From positions 26,545 through 90,544 of IMG/VR virus record IMGVR_UViG_3300029319_009270: a stretch of DNA of 64,000 bases, one strand, 5' to 3'. Position 1 is the stretch's first letter. The number at the start of each line of letters is the position of its first letter. Of this stretch, positions 33,420-41,396 are shown one piece after another. A program made the translations under genes and the position numbers. The DNA comes from a virus. The notes under the pieces were generated by a model. It was not told where the DNA came from, made no database searches, and saw only the letters and a program-made list of their open reading frames with translations.

Positions 33420-34385
33420 TTAATATCTTCCATGATATCTTCGTCGATACAAACTACCTCGACTAAGACCTTCATTAATATCTGTATCGGGTCCTACCAT
33501 ACCACTGGGTGTCTCCGGTTGTCCAGAGGGTGGTACATCTCGAGATGTAACAGACTCAGGGTTTGACTTGAATTCAATATCATCATCTTTTGTACTAGCA
33601 ACTTTTGCAGAACCTGACGCGGATGGAATCAATTTACTAGCATAAGTTATAGCTCCAGCGTCTAACAACATCTGAAGAACCCCGTCGTGAAGCATAGAAG
33701 CAGCCGTAGTTGTACCGCATTCTGAACTGAAGACGCGCAGATATCCTCTCTGTTGACTGACAAAACTACCTTCGCGCTGGGACGCTCGAACTCTTTCGCC
33801 TATCGAAACCAATGCATTTTTATCACCATCTAAAGTGGCAATTGCTGATGCTGCTAAAACCTCTTTATATTCACCTGCAGCTTCAGGATAAACATCACAA
33901 TAAAGTTCTGAATCCTCGATAAATTCTAAGATTGCATTTATTGGCGGTTCAGGTTCAGGTTCTTTAACTTGTGGTTTGAAAGTTTTTCCAACGGACTTAC
34001 TTACGGGTCCTGAAATTATTCTATAACGATCACCCACTTTTGCATAAGTGTACGGGTCTCCTCTTCCACTGATACCATAATCAGATCCCGCCTTTCCGAA
34101 TTCAGGTTTAACGCCTATCTCAGGTGCCCAATATAAATCCCAGTCTAACCAAACGAAATAATCGCCTTTTGGAACAGGGATATTCATTCTTTTAAGAATT
34201 TCAGCAGCTTCGGAAGCGGGAACTTTTACTGCTTTTGGATTGTCTGCTGCTTTCGCTTTGTCTAAGATGTCTCCTTCTCGAGGATCTAAGTTTTTACCCT
34301 TAGGATCAGCGTCAGGTATAGCATGTTCTTCTTCATTTAATAGTGATTCTATCAATAAATTCAAATTTCTTTTAGTGATTCTCAT
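33420..34385 (-). CDS. Tagged virion-type protein
   Basis: 321 residues. Tag MRITKRNLNLLIESLLNEEE carries LNE-E. Then a Pro/Asp-rich linker with KGKNLDPREGDILDK, a folded middle (DYFVWLDWDLYWAPE, DRYRIISGPVSKSVG), a helical segment (KEVLAASAIATLDGDKNALVSIGERVR) and a Ser/Pro-rich tail with RRRYHGRY. No known domain. Lies between two strong terminators, so it is a single-gene unit with its own TAATACTTAT motif 32 nt upstream. Confidence 0.62.
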   Translation of the reverse strand: MRITKRNLNLLIESLLNEEEHAIPDADPKGKNLDPREGDILDKAKAADNPKAVKVPASEAAEILKRMNIPVPKGDYFVWLDWDLYWAPEIGVKPEFGKAGSDYGISGRGDPYTYAKVGDRYRIISGPVSKSVGKTFKPQVKEPEPEPPINAILEFIEDSELYCDVYPEAAGEYKEVLAASAIATLDGDKNALVSIGERVRASQREGSFVSQQRGYLRVFSSECGTTTAASMLHDGVLQMLLDAGAITYASKLIPSASGSAKVASTKDDDIEFKSNPESVTSRDVPPSGQPETPSGMVGPDTDINEGLSRGSLYRRRYHGRY

Positions 34386-34416
34386 ATTAGTTAAACTCCC
34401 TGATATAAATCTATGT

Positions 34417-34426
34417 ATAAGTATTA
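34417..34426 (-). promoter_or_regulatory. TAATACTTAT motif, copy 2
   Basis: Located between the terminator at 34436-34461 and the tagged gene starting at 34385, exactly where a promoter is required. Confidence 0.42.
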
Positions 34427-34435
34427 GTTAAACAA

Positions 34436-34461
34436 TAAAAAATCCCAACAATTGTTGGGAT
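34436..34461. terminator. Bidirectional intrinsic terminator
   Basis: ATCCCAACAATTGTTGGGAT (34442-34461) is a perfect 20 bp palindrome; on the minus strand it is followed by a run of T (34437-34441). It ends the unit of the deoxyribosyltransferase-like gene (stop at 34486). Confidence 0.85.
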
Positions 34462-34485
34462 CCTTTTTTAATCGTGAAAAAAGAT

Positions 34486-34935
34486 TTATTCTATTTCACC
34501 TTCATATCTTAATTCAAGCAAACGTTCAGATGCAGTACAATCTTGCAAGTAAGCATCTAATTGTTCCAACGAAGTGCATACTGCAATTCCCGATGCTGCT
34601 AACATGAGATTAAATTGTGCACCGGGTGGTAAACCATCGCAAAAATAAACAATTGGCTTTTCTAAACAATTCATATAACCTGCTTCAAAAATCGACCCCA
34701 TATCTTTGTTTCTTGTATTGCATAGCATCCAGTCACATTCATGAAGATGCCTAATATTTCCTGAAAATATTTGATCTTGTATAGACTCATTAGCATCATT
34801 ATCACAAAGATTTTCATCCTTCGGTGAAAAATAAGAAATGCCGTGTTTTTCAAAAACTGATTTAATATTTTCTACTTCTTCCAACCACTCAGGTGAAAAC
34901 CACCCGCTTGCTAAATAAACTTTTCCTAAACTCAT
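34486..34935 (-). CDS. Nucleoside 2-deoxyribosyltransferase-like protein
   Basis: 149 residues. KVYLASGWFSPE at the start, SPKDENL in the middle and CDWMLCNTRNKDMGSIFEAGYMNCLEKPIVYF with the probable catalytic Glu (in GSIFEAGY) match the NDT fold, and NLMLAASG follows as in the family. Members exchange or hydrolyse the base of (deoxy)nucleosides or nucleotides. Overlaps the ThyX gene by 1 nt, so it probably cooperates in pyrimidine handling. Specific substrate unknown. Confidence 0.78.
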   Translation of the reverse strand: MSLGKVYLASGWFSPEWLEEVENIKSVFEKHGISYFSPKDENLCDNDANESIQDQIFSGNIRHLHECDWMLCNTRNKDMGSIFEAGYMNCLEKPIVYFCDGLPPGAQFNLMLAASGIAVCTSLEQLDAYLQDCTASERLLELRYEGEIE

Positions 34936-35924
34936 TATTCTCTCCCCATAAATTGATTGTATTGATTTGTTAATTGATTAATCTCTTCTAATGTTTCTTC
35001 CCAAAGCTGTGTAAAAATTGTTGGTGTACCCGGGACATGATTTTTACCATTAATATCCTCACGACGAGACTGATAAATTGTATCATTGGGATGATATTCA
35101 AACTTATCGTTCTTTGGTTCTGGCCAATATAGGTTTGTACCTCGTGATGTTTCGCCACCTTTACCATCAGGTACGCGAAATGTTTTAATATAGTGCATAT
35201 CTGGTTTATTAAAATTAATACGCGCGGTTGCTTCAGGCAGAACTTTGATTACTTCTCTTGCCATGTACGCGGCAAGTAAATTATCAGCTGCCGGTTGAAT
35301 TTGCATGTCTTGACGTTGAGCGATAAAACCTAACAGATCTTTTAAGTTAAGACGCATTAGATAAAATGAAGTCATGCACTTTGGTAAAATCATTCTTGCA
35401 TCCATCATTGATACAATCTTGGAATCTGTCATGTCAGCATATAATTCCTTAGATTCGCGAACTAACTTTTTCCAGCGCCTATCAAACTCGGGTGTGTTTT
35501 GAACAGCTTCAGGAATTACTGCGGGATCATCCCTTAAGTCACGATCACCAGTACACTGTGCGGCAAAACTACCAGCACGATGTCGTATGATGTGTGTAAC
35601 CTCTTGAAATGATAAGCCACTTAACTTAAATGTAAACCCTAAACATTCCATAGGTGTTGGAAGTGCACGAAAACAAAGAACATCCTCGAGATTTGCAGAC
35701 AGTTCTTTTAAACTAGCAGTAGCTGGATTTGTCTCATCGTGATGATCAGCCCATGTTGCTTTTACATATTGCCAAGCAACATTAAGCGCTTGAGATCTAG
35801 TTGGATGATCAACTAGTTCAACTTTCAAATGTGCAAGATTGTTATAAAATGCTGTGTTGGGTTCTTGACCAAACTTAAGTTCCATTGGCAGATCAACAGG
35901 TTTCAAATCATTATTCTGTGGCAT
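34935..35924 (-). CDS. thyX: Flavin-dependent thymidylate synthase ThyX
   Basis: Converts dUMP to dTMP using FAD, NADPH and methylenetetrahydrofolate. 329 residues. The ThyX motif RHRxxSxxxxSxR appears as RHRAGSFAAQCTGDR (114-128), with Cys in place of the second Ser. The C-terminal active-site helix region ARMILPKCMTSFYLMRLNLKDLLGFIAQR is well matched, though the usual AQxEIR is changed to MQIQPAA. So it is a divergent but probably active ThyX. AAGGAGG precedes the ATG; overlaps the NDT-like gene by 1 nt. Confidence 0.87.
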   Translation of the reverse strand: MPQNNDLKPVDLPMELKFGQEPNTAFYNNLAHLKVELVDHPTRSQALNVAWQYVKATWADHHDETNPATASLKELSANLEDVLCFRALPTPMECLGFTFKLSGLSFQEVTHIIRHRAGSFAAQCTGDRDLRDDPAVIPEAVQNTPEFDRRWKKLVRESKELYADMTDSKIVSMMDARMILPKCMTSFYLMRLNLKDLLGFIAQRQDMQIQPAADNLLAAYMAREVIKVLPEATARINFNKPDMHYIKTFRVPDGKGGETSRGTNLYWPEPKNDKFEYHPNDTIYQSRREDINGKNHVPGTPTIFTQLWEETLEEINQLTNQYNQFMGRE

Positions 35925-35956
35925 GCAAAGCCTCCTTGTTTAAAGTTTACTTATTT

Positions 35957-35962
35957 ATTATA
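35957..35962 (-). promoter_or_regulatory. candidate -10 element (TATAAT) before thyX
   Basis: TATAAT on the minus strand 33 nt upstream of the thyX ATG, in the 64 bp gap behind the MazG-HAD gene; AAGGAGG follows. Confidence 0.38.
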
Positions 35963-35988
35963 AATAAAAATACTAATCTTTACAACTT

Positions 35989-36909
35989 TTATTTTATTAT
36001 TAACTTATTAGGATTCGTATAGACAAATGTATTATCACGACCATCAACTTCTAAATTATAATTTTTTCTAGGATAATAACAAACTATTCCGTGCTTTGCA
36101 TAATCCACAATATGTTTGGGAGCATCGTCAATTGCAGCAACTATTTTATCTTTATCATAGTACTTTGACCTAGCACACCATCGAAATTTTTCTGTGCTAA
36201 AGTCAACTGCATCAAACGGAATACTGTTATTTTTTAGCCAATAAAACGTATCATAAAAACATTTTAAATTTTCTTTAGGTCTAGCTGTCAATAGCTGGAT
36301 CCAGTAGCCTTGCTTTTTTAAATTATTTAGCATCTCAATCGATCCATCAACGACATCTAAATTCCTAAACCCACCCTTATTAACAAATTCGTAAAATACA
36401 GCTTCAGGATTTAAATCTAATTTATTCAATGCAGTTATAAAATAGTATTCTTTACTATAGACATCAATTTCTAAATTGTAATTTACACCTAGCCAATCTG
36501 CAAAACCTTGTCTAAATTCAGTCAAAACATCATCCATATCAACAATAACGACAGGTTGAGACCCATCCCAACTATCTTGTGTCTTGTGAAGAAAATTTAA
36601 ATATGAATCTTTATCATAAAAAGCTTCAATAAAATTTTCACTAGATATTTGATTAATATTAAGGATAGCTAAGATATATCGAAATATATCCACAGATTCA
36701 TAGAGCATTTTTGTTTTGTCTACAGAATCTGTTTGTGCATGATGATCTTTAAAATCAACAGATTGCATTAGCTCACTAACTTCTGAATGTAAGCAAAGTG
36801 ATAAAGTTTTTGTAATATCTACAATTTCTCTATCACTTAAGTTTTTTTCGCTTAGATTATATAAGCTAGAATTGAATTTTGCTTGTAAATTGAACAGGTT
36901 TTTCAGCAT
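35989..36909 (-). CDS. Fusion of an all-alpha NTP pyrophosphatase (MazG/dUTPase-2 type) and a HAD 5'-nucleotidase
   Basis: 306 residues from the ATG at 36909 (GAGGT upstream; a longer start at 36945 is possible). Residues 30-110: LHSEVSELMQ and YESVDIFRYILAIL give the ExxE...ExxD metal motif of MazG/dUTPase-2 proteins. Residues 125-300: VVIVDMDDVLTEF, LLTARPKEN and AIDDAPKHIVDYAKHG are HAD motifs I, II and IV of 5'(3')-deoxyribonucleotidases. One chain could thus turn an NTP to NMP and then to nucleoside. The target nucleotide is unknown. Overlaps the previous gene by 44 nt. Confidence 0.82.
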   Translation of the reverse strand: MLKNLFNLQAKFNSSLYNLSEKNLSDREIVDITKTLSLCLHSEVSELMQSVDFKDHHAQTDSVDKTKMLYESVDIFRYILAILNINQISSENFIEAFYDKDSYLNFLHKTQDSWDGSQPVVIVDMDDVLTEFRQGFADWLGVNYNLEIDVYSKEYYFITALNKLDLNPEAVFYEFVNKGGFRNLDVVDGSIEMLNNLKKQGYWIQLLTARPKENLKCFYDTFYWLKNNSIPFDAVDFSTEKFRWCARSKYYDKDKIVAAIDDAPKHIVDYAKHGIVCYYPRKNYNLEVDGRDNTFVYTNPNKLIIK

Positions 36910-37132
36910 TTTTGACCTCACTAATTTTGCCTCCTGCAATTGCAAAGGCGTCTGTTAAACAATCAGGCTCTATTTTTTCAAAAAATATTGAGCTATGATC
37001 TGATAAGCGAATAATTCCTGATAAAAAATCTTTATTTATATTTGTAATAATACACTGCAATTCATCCTTATTACAAAAACTAAAAGAATTAATTATTTTA
37101 TCATTACTAGCAGTCAAAATTAGTTTGTGCAT
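36866..37132 (-). CDS. Small hypothetical protein
   Basis: 88 residues; the ATG at 37132 overlaps the preceding stop (TGATG). Strand-rich with scattered Cys (FSFCNKDELQCII, EPDCLTDAFAIAGGKISEV). No family recognised. Its 3' end overlaps the MazG-HAD gene in another frame by 44 nt, unusual but supported by good Shine-Dalgarno sites for both. Confidence 0.5.
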   Translation of the reverse strand: MHKLILTASNDKIINSFSFCNKDELQCIITNINKDFLSGIIRLSDHSSIFFEKIEPDCLTDAFAIAGGKISEVKNAEKPVQFTSKIQF

Positions 37133-37611
37133 CAATAACCATTTTTAAGTCTATCATTAATTATTATGTCTTTATTCAAATATGCCTTAAAAAATTCATC
37201 TGAGTCTATGTTTAGATGTATCATTAACGAAAAGAAATAGTTAAAAGCATCAACCATCTCTTCTAAAAATTCTTCCTTATTAAATGTTCCACCAACATCA
37301 GTTTGACGATGAGACTTCCAATTTTTCAAGTGTTGGAGAGCTTCAAACATCTCCTCGACGCCGTGCAATGCTAAGTCTCTTAGATATTTTTGACCATCTT
37401 TTGATGCAGGATTAATTTCTTTTGGTTGCGCTTTCGGAACTGTTTTACTTAAATTAGTCATAAAAGCTTTTCTAAGTAAGAAAATCTGTTCTAAACGATC
37501 ACAATTAAATTCATTATTTGTCTTCTCTTCTTCCTTTAACAGACTCAAGCATTGATTCAATTTCTCTTTCAATTCTTTCTTTGCTTTCTTTCGTAAGTTT
37601 AAGGTTTCCAT
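37132..37611 (-). CDS. dUTPase-2 / MazG-like pyrophosphatase
   Basis: 160 residues from the ATG at 37611, which has GGAG seven bases ahead; this start overlaps the upstream gene by 98 nt. HGVEEMFEALQHLKNWKSHRQ and KEEFLEEMVDAFNYFFSLMIHL carry the E-E-x-x-E and E-x-x-D metal motifs of dimeric dUTPases, and the DAFNYFF segment fits PF08761-type proteins. Likely hydrolyses dUTP (or dCTP) to dUMP, feeding ThyX. Substrate not proven. Confidence 0.8.
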   Translation of the reverse strand: METLNLRKKAKKELKEKLNQCLSLLKEEEKTNNEFNCDRLEQIFLLRKAFMTNLSKTVPKAQPKEINPASKDGQKYLRDLALHGVEEMFEALQHLKNWKSHRQTDVGGTFNKEEFLEEMVDAFNYFFSLMIHLNIDSDEFFKAYLNKDIIINDRLKNGY

Positions 37612-37723
37612 CGCCATTCTCCAGTTCAAAAGTTCTTAAGTGATCAACAATATCAGTCCCGGATAAAATAGCTATCTGTAAGGTTCTAGCCACATCTGAG
37701 ATTAATTCATCTGAAAATTTCAT
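37514..37723 (-). CDS. Small helical hypothetical protein
   Basis: 69 residues: SDELISDVARTLQIAILSGTDIVDHLRTF then a charged Lys/Glu helix (KESKERIEREIESMLESVKGRREDK). I recall similar short proteins in marine phages but cannot name a family. GGAG before the ATG (37723) and 9 nt gap from the glycosylase gene. The second half overlaps the dUTPase-like gene in another frame. Confidence 0.55.
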   Translation of the reverse strand: MKFSDELISDVARTLQIAILSGTDIVDHLRTFELENGDGNLKLTKESKERIEREIESMLESVKGRREDK

Positions 37724-37732
37724 TTTATTCTC

Positions 37733-38545
37733 CTATTTTTGAATACTTGGTACCCAATGTGTTGTCCTCTTGTCTTTAGTCTTTTCTCTAACAACAAGAT
37801 TACCATTTGGATCTGTTTTTTGATTATACACAGCAAAACGCCTACTGTACAAACCTTTTTCACCATTTGACTGCCTATATGTTGCTATTGTAGCTCCACC
37901 CATTTGATACGAAAGTCTAGTAATCCACCGACACGCTTCAGAAAGAGACTCAAATTCTTTGTCAGATACATCCTTACTTAACCTGTGGGGAGATATCTGG
38001 CACGCATAAAGTATTTCTGCTTTTAAATAGTTACCAACCCCAGATATCACAGATTGATTCATTAGGTTTTCAGCTACAGTTTTATTAGGCCTCTTTAAAA
38101 ACCTTTCTCTAATTGTATTCTGATCAACTTCTGAATTTAAAACATCAGGTCCGAGCGACTTAAGTTTCTTCTCAAGTTCATGGAAGCATCGCACATATTT
38201 AAGCGTTCCAAAGTTTCTCACGTCATTAAAGTGAACGCTCTGACCTTTATGGTTAGTTAGCGTTACGCGCGTGTGCTTGTTCTTTTTGCGCTGCCACATC
38301 CCGCTCATACCTAATGTTGACCACAAAGACGAACCGGTATTAAATTTAAAATAGATAAACTTACCTTTGCAGCAAACTTCTTCTACAATCAACGGGAATA
38401 ACTCATTATCTAATAAGTCATAACCTTTAAACGGACCGTGTTTGACATAACGCCCTGAATTAATCTGGACATCTAATATTCTGGTTCCTTGCAGAATGCT
38501 ATTTAAATAGTCAACATTTTTTCTTACTTCTGGACCTTCAGGCAT
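37733..38545 (-). CDS. Fpg/Nei family DNA glycosylase, zinc-less finger type
   Basis: Removes oxidised bases with AP-lyase action. 270 residues. Mature N-terminus PEGPEVRKN with catalytic P2/E3; H2TH segment LMNQSVISGVGNYLKAEIL; a C-terminal hairpin where the usual four zinc cysteines are absent (YNQKTDPNGN, then KDKRTTHWVPSIQ), with the Arg of the finger kept. Such zinc-less fingers occur in NEIL1-like and some viral (mimivirus) Nei proteins. Overlaps the next glycosylase-like gene by 8 nt in a three-gene repair cluster. Confidence 0.9.
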   Translation of the reverse strand: MPEGPEVRKNVDYLNSILQGTRILDVQINSGRYVKHGPFKGYDLLDNELFPLIVEEVCCKGKFIYFKFNTGSSLWSTLGMSGMWQRKKNKHTRVTLTNHKGQSVHFNDVRNFGTLKYVRCFHELEKKLKSLGPDVLNSEVDQNTIRERFLKRPNKTVAENLMNQSVISGVGNYLKAEILYACQISPHRLSKDVSDKEFESLSEACRWITRLSYQMGGATIATYRQSNGEKGLYSRRFAVYNQKTDPNGNLVVREKTKDKRTTHWVPSIQK

Positions 38546-39110
38546 TTACACCCCTCCTAAACCAATCTGGCATTGTTGCACGCGGTTCCCATTTGGCAAA
38601 CCGGACTTTGTCTTGAATATAATAATTTCTATAGCTTTTTACCGGGTCTCCCGGGACTTTGTAATCTTCTTTCATGCATACAGCAAAAGGGGATAGACCT
38701 TTGTTGTTCATGAAGCGTGGCTTATTCTTACCGAGCCAGTCTAATACTGCTTCAGACTTATGTGTCCTGTGGTATCTCTGTGTGTATTCTTTGCACAGAG
38801 CGACTCCTAATTCCCAGTGCCATTCGTAATTTGCTAGTGACTCGTTTGTCCACAAGGTGCAAGGGTGTCTTATATGAGAAAGTTTCCACGGTGGCTGCTC
38901 GAGTGGGTGCGTGTTATCAAAAAGCCACTGCTGAATATCTCTGACTCTTTTAAAATCCGTTATTTCGCCATCATAATAATTCTTAAGCAAGTGCAACCAA
39001 TGCGCTGTACAGAGCATTTGACCTGATTCTAAAATCATTTTAACGACGTGTTTATTACAGTGATATTTTGCTGCTATTACAGGATTCTTATCAAGAACAA
39101 ATATATTCAT
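38538..39110 (-). CDS. Putative pyrimidine-dimer glycosylase-like protein
   Basis: 190 residues. Starts MNIFVLDKNPVIAAKYHCNKHVVKMILESGQML, a His-rich helical opening that I associate with the Pyr_excise/endonuclease V-related proteins of marine phages. Further conserved-looking parts: HPLEQPPWKLSHIRHPCTLW, NYEWHWELGVALCKEY and PVKSYRNYYIQDKVRFAKW. Placement between an Fpg/Nei and an HhH-GPD glycosylase supports a repair role. The catalytic residue is not settled and an unrelated nuclease is possible. Confidence 0.6.
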   Translation of the reverse strand: MNIFVLDKNPVIAAKYHCNKHVVKMILESGQMLCTAHWLHLLKNYYDGEITDFKRVRDIQQWLFDNTHPLEQPPWKLSHIRHPCTLWTNESLANYEWHWELGVALCKEYTQRYHRTHKSEAVLDWLGKNKPRFMNNKGLSPFAVCMKEDYKVPGDPVKSYRNYYIQDKVRFAKWEPRATMPDWFRRGVNA

Positions 39111-39525
39111 TACTTCTCAACCAATTGACATAGTTTACAAGAGCGCCATCTTTTGGCTGTACAGTTTTCCACTCACCTTTGCAAAATATTCGATAAGCAT
39201 CAGAACCGTACTTTCCGATACCATATAAATTGGTAGCATCACCTTGCCAGTCTTTGCTTAGATAATCGCAAGACATTTTTTTAAGAGCTTTAGCACGCTT
39301 CTTCGACAGACCTAGAGGCTGTATAAGCTCTACCAGATCATCATAATCAGCGTTTGCAAGGTCTTCAGGTGTTGGCCATCGCTTTAAAACTTCCCAAAAA
39401 TAAGGCTCGGCAGTTAAGCGTTTTGTTAAGTTACAAAAAATACAACAAACAAAAATCTTCCAAGGATCTTGCCAGAGTTTCTCTTGCAGTAGTGTATAGG
39501 GTGATTTAGGTGCTTTCCAATTCAT
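39091..39525 (-). CDS. HhH-GPD DNA glycosylase resembling MBD4
   Basis: 144 residues. Closely follows the glycosylase domain of eukaryotic MBD4 (G:T and G:U mismatch repair): PKSPYTLLQEKLWQDPWKIF, then PTPEDLANADYDDLVELIQPLGL, the hairpin LYGIGKYGSDAYRIFC, and GEWKTVQPKD with the catalytic Asp at D126. No methyl-binding domain and no Fe-S cluster cysteines. It would remove T or U opposite G arising from cytosine or 5-methylcytosine deamination. Overlaps the preceding gene of the cluster by 20 nt. Confidence 0.88.
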   Translation of the reverse strand: MNWKAPKSPYTLLQEKLWQDPWKIFVCCIFCNLTKRLTAEPYFWEVLKRWPTPEDLANADYDDLVELIQPLGLSKKRAKALKKMSCDYLSKDWQGDATNLYGIGKYGSDAYRIFCKGEWKTVQPKDGALVNYVNWLRSNEYICS

Positions 39526-39543
39526 AGTAATTATATTATATTA

Positions 39544-40308
39544 CTATTTCTTATTTTTTACACGCTTTTTCATAATATTTGTAGGGCGCTCACCAAATTT
39601 TCTTTTTTTCGGTTTTGATCTAATTACTTCTTTAATTATATTTTCATCTGAAATTTCTATCCCTTGTTGTCTTAAATAGTTAACAACAAATAATTCTCTT
39701 TCTTCCTGGGTTAATTTTGACCACAAGTATCTTGTATCTTTTTTAATAGTTGCAATTGTATTAGACATTATTTTTTTAGAAGCATTCAGGATATTAATTT
39801 GTTCTTCAATTACATTATCAGGCTTAACAAAAACCTTAAAACAGAAGACCATTAAATCATCAAGGTATGATTGATTATAAGCTTCAGTGATGTCCTTGTA
39901 AATATTAGTCAATTCTTCTTTATAATCAGAATCTGCATGTTTTACCAAATCAGGATGACATCTTTTTACGGATTTTCTATATAGATCTTTAGCCCATTTT
40001 TTATTTACTGTTTTTTTATTTGATGCACTCTCAGAGTGAACTAGATCATCAACATCAAACTGGTCAGAAAAATTTTCATTCTGAACTTTACTTAACTCTT
40101 TTTTTTTAGATGTTGTTGTTAGAAGACCGTGCATTCCTGATATTTTAATAAACTTTTCCTCATCGGGGATTGATATTCTTTTAAATAGTTCAGAAAGATA
40201 CCAACGCATGTCATGATCAGATTTTTTAATATCTGATTCCATTTCATTTATTATTTCTTTTAAGCTTATAAGCTCTGTGACTAAAGTTACGTATTTCGAT
40301 TCTAGCAT
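39544..40308 (-). CDS. J-domain protein (DnaJ-like co-chaperone)
   Basis: 254 residues. A segment at about 104-150 (KKWAKDLYRKSVKRCHPDLVKHAD, then YKDITEAYNQSYLDDLMVFC) has the helix II basic patch, the HPD triad (118-120) and a helix III of a J-domain. The N-terminal 90 residues form a helical region, and the C-terminus is Lys/Arg-rich and likely disordered. No G/F or zinc region. It probably recruits host DnaK to a phage substrate; which one is unknown. Confidence 0.72.
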   Translation of the reverse strand: MLESKYVTLVTELISLKEIINEMESDIKKSDHDMRWYLSELFKRISIPDEEKFIKISGMHGLLTTTSKKKELSKVQNENFSDQFDVDDLVHSESASNKKTVNKKWAKDLYRKSVKRCHPDLVKHADSDYKEELTNIYKDITEAYNQSYLDDLMVFCFKVFVKPDNVIEEQINILNASKKIMSNTIATIKKDTRYLWSKLTQEERELFVVNYLRQQGIEISDENIIKEVIRSKPKKRKFGERPTNIMKKRVKNKK

Positions 40309-40311
40309 TTT

Positions 40312-40530
40312 TTATTTTTTGTAGAACATATCCCACAAAATCACAGGCCACAGAATAGATCTTGCTTTATAATTTTTAAATAATATAATTTCATCATCTA
40401 TTTTTGATCTAGCTTTATTCGGTAAAGCACTTCTAATTCCTGATAATATCAAACTCAAACTGTGGAAATGAACATAAAATATTAGACTAATTGTTACATA
40501 AACAACTAAAAGTATTACGATGTAAAACAT
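40312..40530 (-). CDS. Small membrane protein
   Basis: 72 residues. One clear N-terminal membrane span (YIVILLVVYVTISLIFYVHF) and a further hydrophobic patch (LSLILSGI), then a charged tail with KARSKIDDEI and a C-terminal aromatic segment (LWPVILWDMFYKK). Lies 3 nt upstream of the J-domain gene. Not recognised. Confidence 0.6.
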   Translation of the reverse strand: MFYIVILLVVYVTISLIFYVHFHSLSLILSGIRSALPNKARSKIDDEIILFKNYKARSILWPVILWDMFYKK

Positions 40531-40537
40531 AAGAAAA

Positions 40538-41059
40538 CTACCTCACTTTTTTTCTAATCTTATCTACAAGATTCATTATATCCTTTTCAGATATTTTTTC
40601 TCTATTTTTCTTTTCTTCATATCTTCTTTTAGCGGGATGGAATGTTTCTGTCTTTATATCTTTTTCTTCTTTTATTTCTTCATTAACTTTTGATCTTCTA
40701 GTTTTTGAACTAACAAGTGTTGCTGAAGCTTTAATGTTCTTCTTTCTTTTGTTCACGCTTTCAGCAACAACTTTTACAGAATTTTCAAAATTCATTCTCA
40801 TTTCAAGAGGAATAAAAACCCGATCGTCTACTAAAACTTCTAAGTAGCAATCATAATCCCCTTCTTTTAGTATAGTTTTCATAGGGGGAATAACTATTAC
40901 GACTTCATCATTAGGTCTAAAGTCTCCTTGAATGGAATGTGTCATTTCGCGCCCTTCAATCATTAATCTACACAAAGGAACTCCGGGGCGTGTTCCTTCT
41001 ATTTGAACCTTAAAAGTCATTTCATTTTCATCATCTAAATCTAATTCAATTACTTCCAT
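40538..41059 (-). CDS. Beta-sandwich-type conserved hypothetical protein
   Basis: 173 residues. Residues 1-95 are strand-rich (MTFKVQIEGTRPGVPLCRLMIEG, DEVVIVIPPMKTILKEGDYDCYLEVLVDDRVFIPLEM) and resemble an Ig-like or capsid-decoration sandwich I have seen in marine phage proteins. The C-terminal 75 residues are Lys/Glu-rich and disordered, ending in a basic helix. GAGAGGG before the ATG. Overlaps the previous gene by 14 nt. Likely structural; unproven. Confidence 0.6.
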   Translation of the reverse strand: MEVIELDLDDENEMTFKVQIEGTRPGVPLCRLMIEGREMTHSIQGDFRPNDEVVIVIPPMKTILKEGDYDCYLEVLVDDRVFIPLEMRMNFENSVKVVAESVNKRKKNIKASATLVSSKTRRSKVNEEIKEEKDIKTETFHPAKRRYEEKKNREKISEKDIMNLVDKIRKKVR

Positions 41060-41396
41060 CTGACCCTCTCTTAATTTTTATCGTTTCTGCAATTACACTA
41101 AATATGTTTTGCTTTTTATTTTCAACTGATTTTGGCGCTGCTGTTACAGTAACATCTGTGCTATCATCAACTGTATACGTACGTTTATTAATTATCGGTC
41201 TAATTAGTTCTTTTCCATTAATTTCAATTAGTTTGGCTGCAATTGTGAATTCTTCTTTAAAGTTTTCATATAAGTCTTTAGCAACAGTCCTTCCGCCTCT
41301 TAAAGCACGTATTATTACTTTTTCAGCAAAAGTAAATCCTTGCAAAACTAAACCAACATCTTGACCACCACCTAAACCTCTAGTTACTAATCTCAT
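41046..41396 (-). CDS. Hypothetical protein of the fibre region
   Basis: 116 residues. Begins MRLVTRGLGGGQDVGLVLQGFTFAEK, then a helix (ALRGGRTVAKDLYENFKEEF) and strands (KRTYTVDDSTDVTVTAAPK). I do not recognise it. It is coupled to genes on both sides by 4 and 14 nt overlaps and may be part of the virion assembly proteins near the fibres. Confidence 0.58.
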   Translation of the reverse strand: MRLVTRGLGGGQDVGLVLQGFTFAEKVIIRALRGGRTVAKDLYENFKEEFTIAAKLIEINGKELIRPIINKRTYTVDDSTDVTVTAAPKSVENKKQNIFSVIAETIKIKRGSDGSN

